IMG/VR virus record: IMGVR_UViG_3300043470_001091
Span: 1 to 34,735 of that record
From: a virus
Strand: one strand, 5' to 3'
DNA: 34,735 bases
The stretch's first letter is position 1. Every line of letters starts with the position of its first letter. The position numbers and the translations under genes were made by a program. Under the pieces are notes generated by a model, which searched no databases, had not been told where the DNA came from, and saw nothing but the letters and a program-made list of their open reading frames with translations. Positions 33,341-34,735 of this stretch are shown in pieces.

Positions 33341-34190
33341 TATTCTTGTCACAGGTGGTGCTGGTTTTGTCGGCAGCCACCTGTGTGAACGTCTTGTATC
33401 ACTGGGGCATAATGTTACATCACTTGATAATTATTTTACTGGCTCAAGTGATAATCATATTTCGGGTGTAACTTATATTAACGGAAGTACTGAAGATATA
33501 CTGTCTTTACTTTACAGTGAAACTTTTGAATATGTTTATCACCTTGGTGAATATTCACGAGTAGAACAATCATTTGATGATATGGAACTTGTATGGAATT
33601 TTAATAAAGTAGGAACATATGAAGTTCTTAAATATGTAAAACAATGTAATGCAAAATTAATTTATGCTGGTTCATCAACCAAATTTGCAAAAGTTGATGT
33701 TATAAGTCCATATCAATGGTCGAAAGCATCCAATACAGATTTTGTAAATCAATATTGTTCATGGCATTCTATTGACTATGCTATTACGTATTTCTATAAT
33801 GTTTATGGTAAACGTGAAATCAAAGACGGAAAATATGCTACACTTATTGCTAAATACAAGTCATTAATGAAACAAGGCAAAAAACTTCCTATTGTAATGC
33901 CAGGTATCCAACAGAGAAATTTTACACACATTGATGATATTGTCGATGCTTTAATTCTTGTTGGTTTCGGTGGACAAGGCGACGAATACGGTATTGGAAA
34001 TCCAAATTCGTATTCAATTCAAGAAGTTGCCGAAATGTTTGGTGGTGAAATTGAATATTTACCAGAACGAAAAGGTAATCGCCTAAGTGCAGAGGTTAAG
34101 AGTGAAAAAACTATAGAATTGGGGTGGAAACCTCAGAAAGAATTAACTAAATATATCGAATTGTTAAAATATAATGGATGGTGTGACTAA
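33333..34190 (+). CDS. NAD-dependent sugar-nucleotide epimerase/dehydratase
   Basis: A 285-residue extended short-chain dehydrogenase. It starts at the ATG at 33333 so that the Rossmann motif [12 protein letters not shown] sits at the N-terminus. Later blocks: [21 protein letters not shown], catalytic YQWSK (Y-x-x-x-K), and [14 protein letters not shown]. It belongs with UDP-glucose 4-epimerase, dTDP-glucose 4,6-dehydratase and relatives; the exact sugar is not evident. It overlaps TAGT by 8 bases. Confidence 0.85.
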   Translation: MHNILVTGGAGFVGSHLCERLVSLGHNVTSLDNYFTGSSDNHISGVTYINGSTEDILSLLYSETFEYVYHLGEYSRVEQSFDDMELVWNFNKVGTYEVLKYVKQCNAKLIYAGSSTKFAKVDVISPYQWSKASNTDFVNQYCSWHSIDYAITYFYNVYGKREIKDGKYATLIAKYKSLMKQGKKLPIVMPGIQQRNFTHIDDIVDALILVGFGGQGDEYGIGNPNSYSIQEVAEMFGGEIEYLPERKGNRLSAEVKSEKTIELGWKPQKELTKYIELLKYNGWCD

Positions 34191-34191
34191 T

Positions 34192-34735
34192 ATGAAAAAG
34201 TTAAGAATGGCTATTGTGGGGCACGGGTTTGTCGGTGCAGCAGTAGATTATGGGTTTCCGAATGGTAACTGTAATAAAACAATCATTGATCCGAAATATG
34301 GAACTCAAGTCTCTGATTTAATGGAATCTGATGTTGAAGTGTCATTTGTTTGTGTTCCAACTCCGATGGGGCAAGATGCAAGCATTGATGCTTCAATTCT
34401 AGTTTCTACTGTAACTGATTTGCTTGCATACACGTCTGGTATGATTGTGATTAAATCAACAGTCATTCCGAGTATTGTCGGTGAACTTGCAAAAGATCCA
34501 AGAGTCATTTACAATCCAGAATTTTTGACCGAAAAGTCTGCAAATGAAGATTTTGTCAATCCGATCATGCACGTGTTCGGTGGAGATTCTGAACAAACAG
34601 AAAAACTTGAAAAGATCTACACTAGATATAGTGCATGTAAACCATGTGCTGTTTACCACATGACCGCCGAAGAAGCAAGTTTTGTCAAATATGGTATGAA
34701 TTCATTTTTAATGACAAAGGTATTATTTTTCAACC
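34192..34735 (+). CDS. UDP-glucose/GDP-mannose dehydrogenase family, 3' end outside window
   Basis: The first 181 residues are present with no stop. Rossmann motif VGHGFVG (residues 9-15), CVPTPMGQD, KSTVIPSIV and NPEFLTEKSA, then EEASFVKYGMNSFLMTKV, all typical of UDP-glucose 6-dehydrogenase (UDP-glucose to UDP-glucuronate). The active-site cysteine would lie beyond the edge. Relatives oxidise GDP-mannose or UDP-N-acetyl sugars. Starts 1 base after the epimerase stop, same operon as TAGT. Confidence 0.85.
   Translation, partial: MKKLRMAIVGHGFVGAAVDYGFPNGNCNKTIIDPKYGTQVSDLMESDVEVSFVCVPTPMGQDASIDASILVSTVTDLLAYTSGMIVIKSTVIPSIVGELAKDPRVIYNPEFLTEKSANEDFVNPIMHVFGGDSEQTEKLEKIYTRYSACKPCAVYHMTAEEASFVKYGMNSFLMTKVLFFN

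Overview
This window looks like part of a T4-superfamily myovirus genome. The right third carries the T4-type replication and recombination core in one direction: UvsY, the UvsW helicase, the late sigma factor gp55, the gp47/gp46 nuclease and DNA polymerase gp43. T4-type late promoters (TATAAATA) stand before the structural and late genes. The early promoters are sigma70-like (TTGACA, 17 bp, TATACT). The host is probably a Gram-negative, quite possibly a marine or soil alphaproteobacterium. That is inferred mainly from a PlcP-like/Agt-like lipid-remodelling gene pair whose closest relatives I know are alphaproteobacterial. No host gene or prophage boundary is visible.

Layout. Bases 1-22,900 are almost entirely minus-strand, tightly packed small accessory genes in short operons, most headed by a member of one promoter family. 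From left to right they hold: a fragment of a homing-endonuclease-type repeat protein (plus strand); a SleB-type wall hydrolase; an operon with an ADP-ribosyltransferase, a macro-domain protein, a GT4 glycosyltransferase and a PlcP-like metallophosphoesterase; an eight-tRNA array (Cys, CAU, Lys-UUU, Lys-CUU, Glu, Phe, Tyr, Ile) with two long-hairpin RNA elements between tRNAs; an IscA-like protein and a staphylococcal-type nuclease; an HNH homing endonuclease (plus strand, late promoter); a Ro60/TROVE-vWA protein; a glycine-rich adhesin; a minimal TilS; a nucleotidyltransferase, phosphomannomutase and YqiA-type hydrolase; a late protein with a prohead-protease-type N-terminus; a CCA-adding enzyme; two small lipoproteins; a frameshifted DnaJ-type zinc protein; and a cyclic-phosphate-processing receiver (cREC) protein. 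Transcription diverges at about 22.9 kb. Bases 22,940-34,735 are plus strand: a tail-tube-like gene, the replication/recombination core, then two small paralogous proteins, a TET-associated-type glycosyltransferase (TAGT), a sugar-nucleotide epimerase and a UDP-glucose dehydrogenase cut by the window edge.

How the genes may work together. Four themes stand out. (1) RNA maintenance: tRNAs, TilS, CCA-adding enzyme, cREC protein, Ro60-like protein and the two structured RNAs suggest upkeep or repair of the tRNA pool during infection. (2) Lipid remodelling: PlcP-like and Agt-like proteins could turn phospholipid into glycolipid, releasing phosphate, and the UDP-glucose dehydrogenase could supply UDP-glucuronate. 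(3) ADP-ribose chemistry: an ADP-ribosyltransferase and a macro domain share one operon. (4) Sugar or DNA decoration: TAGT, epimerase, dehydrogenase, phosphomannomutase and nucleotidyltransferase. These groupings are inference from family membership and gene order; no search could be run.
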